Assembly: GCA_003550305.1 (NCBI GenBank)
Contig: QKYT01000165.1
Span: 1 to 57,687, forward strand
Length of the DNA stretch: 57,687 nucleotides
Direction: 5' to 3'
Source: Glomus cerebriforme
Taxonomy: Eukaryota > Glomeromycota > Glomeromycetes > Glomerales > Glomeraceae
Shown here: positions 57,626 through 57,687 of the stretch, one piece after another
Numbering within the stretch: position 1 is the stretch's first letter
Layout of the letters: each line of letters opens with the position of its first letter
The notes under the pieces: generated by a model
Seen by the model: the letters and a program-made list of their open reading frames with translations, nothing else
Databases searched by the model: none
Told to the model about the DNA's origin: nothing
Made by a program: the position numbers and the translations under genes

Positions 57626-57687
57626 AAACACATTTATTAGCAATTTAGTGAATTATAGCATTTTTAGCGGTTCTTTGCAACTTATAC

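Overview
This is a nuclear fungal window: strongly AT-rich, with many short GT-AG introns (CTAAC/CTAAT-type branch points, poly-T tracts, TTTTAG or TTTGTAG acceptors), sparse genes and many decayed mobile fragments. An expanded family of kinases with an N-terminal CxxC...CxxC knuckle, SAM-like/PD-(D/E)XK crinkler-like proteins, and several lineage-type repeat families point to an arbuscular mycorrhizal fungus (Glomeromycotina, Rhizophagus-like). That assignment is inference from gene families; no marker gene is present. Four kinds of ambiguous base (n) and several one-base frameshifts limit certainty about which genes are truly broken.

Layout. 0-7.3 kb is accessory: a cluster of nested palindromes, a two-exon small secreted cysteine-rich protein, a broken crinkler-like gene, a broken coiled-coil family member, and a spliced gene ending in (XSS)3-KKT repeats. 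7.3-12.2 kb is AT-rich with a possible small membrane protein and a three-exon gene that joins a NYN-like fold to a degenerate NADAR (YbiA-like) domain. 12.6-22.6 kb is a housekeeping block: cytosolic NAD-dependent methylene-tetrahydrofolate dehydrogenase (MTD1 type, minus), ELP1 of Elongator (31 exons, plus), and an isochorismatase-family hydrolase (plus). 22.7-34.3 kb is accessory again: crinkler-like gene and relics, a broken C2H2 element gene, one intact and one broken kinase each with a MITE upstream, several further MITEs, and a small acidic repeat protein. 34.8-45.3 kb holds the ASCC3/Slh1 double-cassette helicase (26 exons, plus) and a convergent Lsb1/Pin3-like SH3 protein. 48.3-49.3 kb holds an intact NYN-domain nuclease. 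49.3-57.7 kb is very AT-rich and repeat-dominated: a deaminated copy of the 30.4 kb element, a ~2 kb tandem array of intron-like units, a retropepsin-bearing element relic and two adjacent paralogous coiled-coil ORFs.

The housekeeping genes do not form a pathway; ELP1 (tRNA wobble-uridine modification) and ASCC3/Slh1 (ribosome-collision clearance) both serve translation but their proximity is probably chance. The most unusual items are the tandem array at 52.1-54.1 kb, in which each unit carries a splice donor inside a hairpin, a branch-point-like CTAAC in the loop of a second hairpin, a polypyrimidine tract and TTTTGTAG, and the NYN-like/NADAR-like fusion at 10.5-12.1 kb in which the expected active-site residues of both domains appear to be lost.
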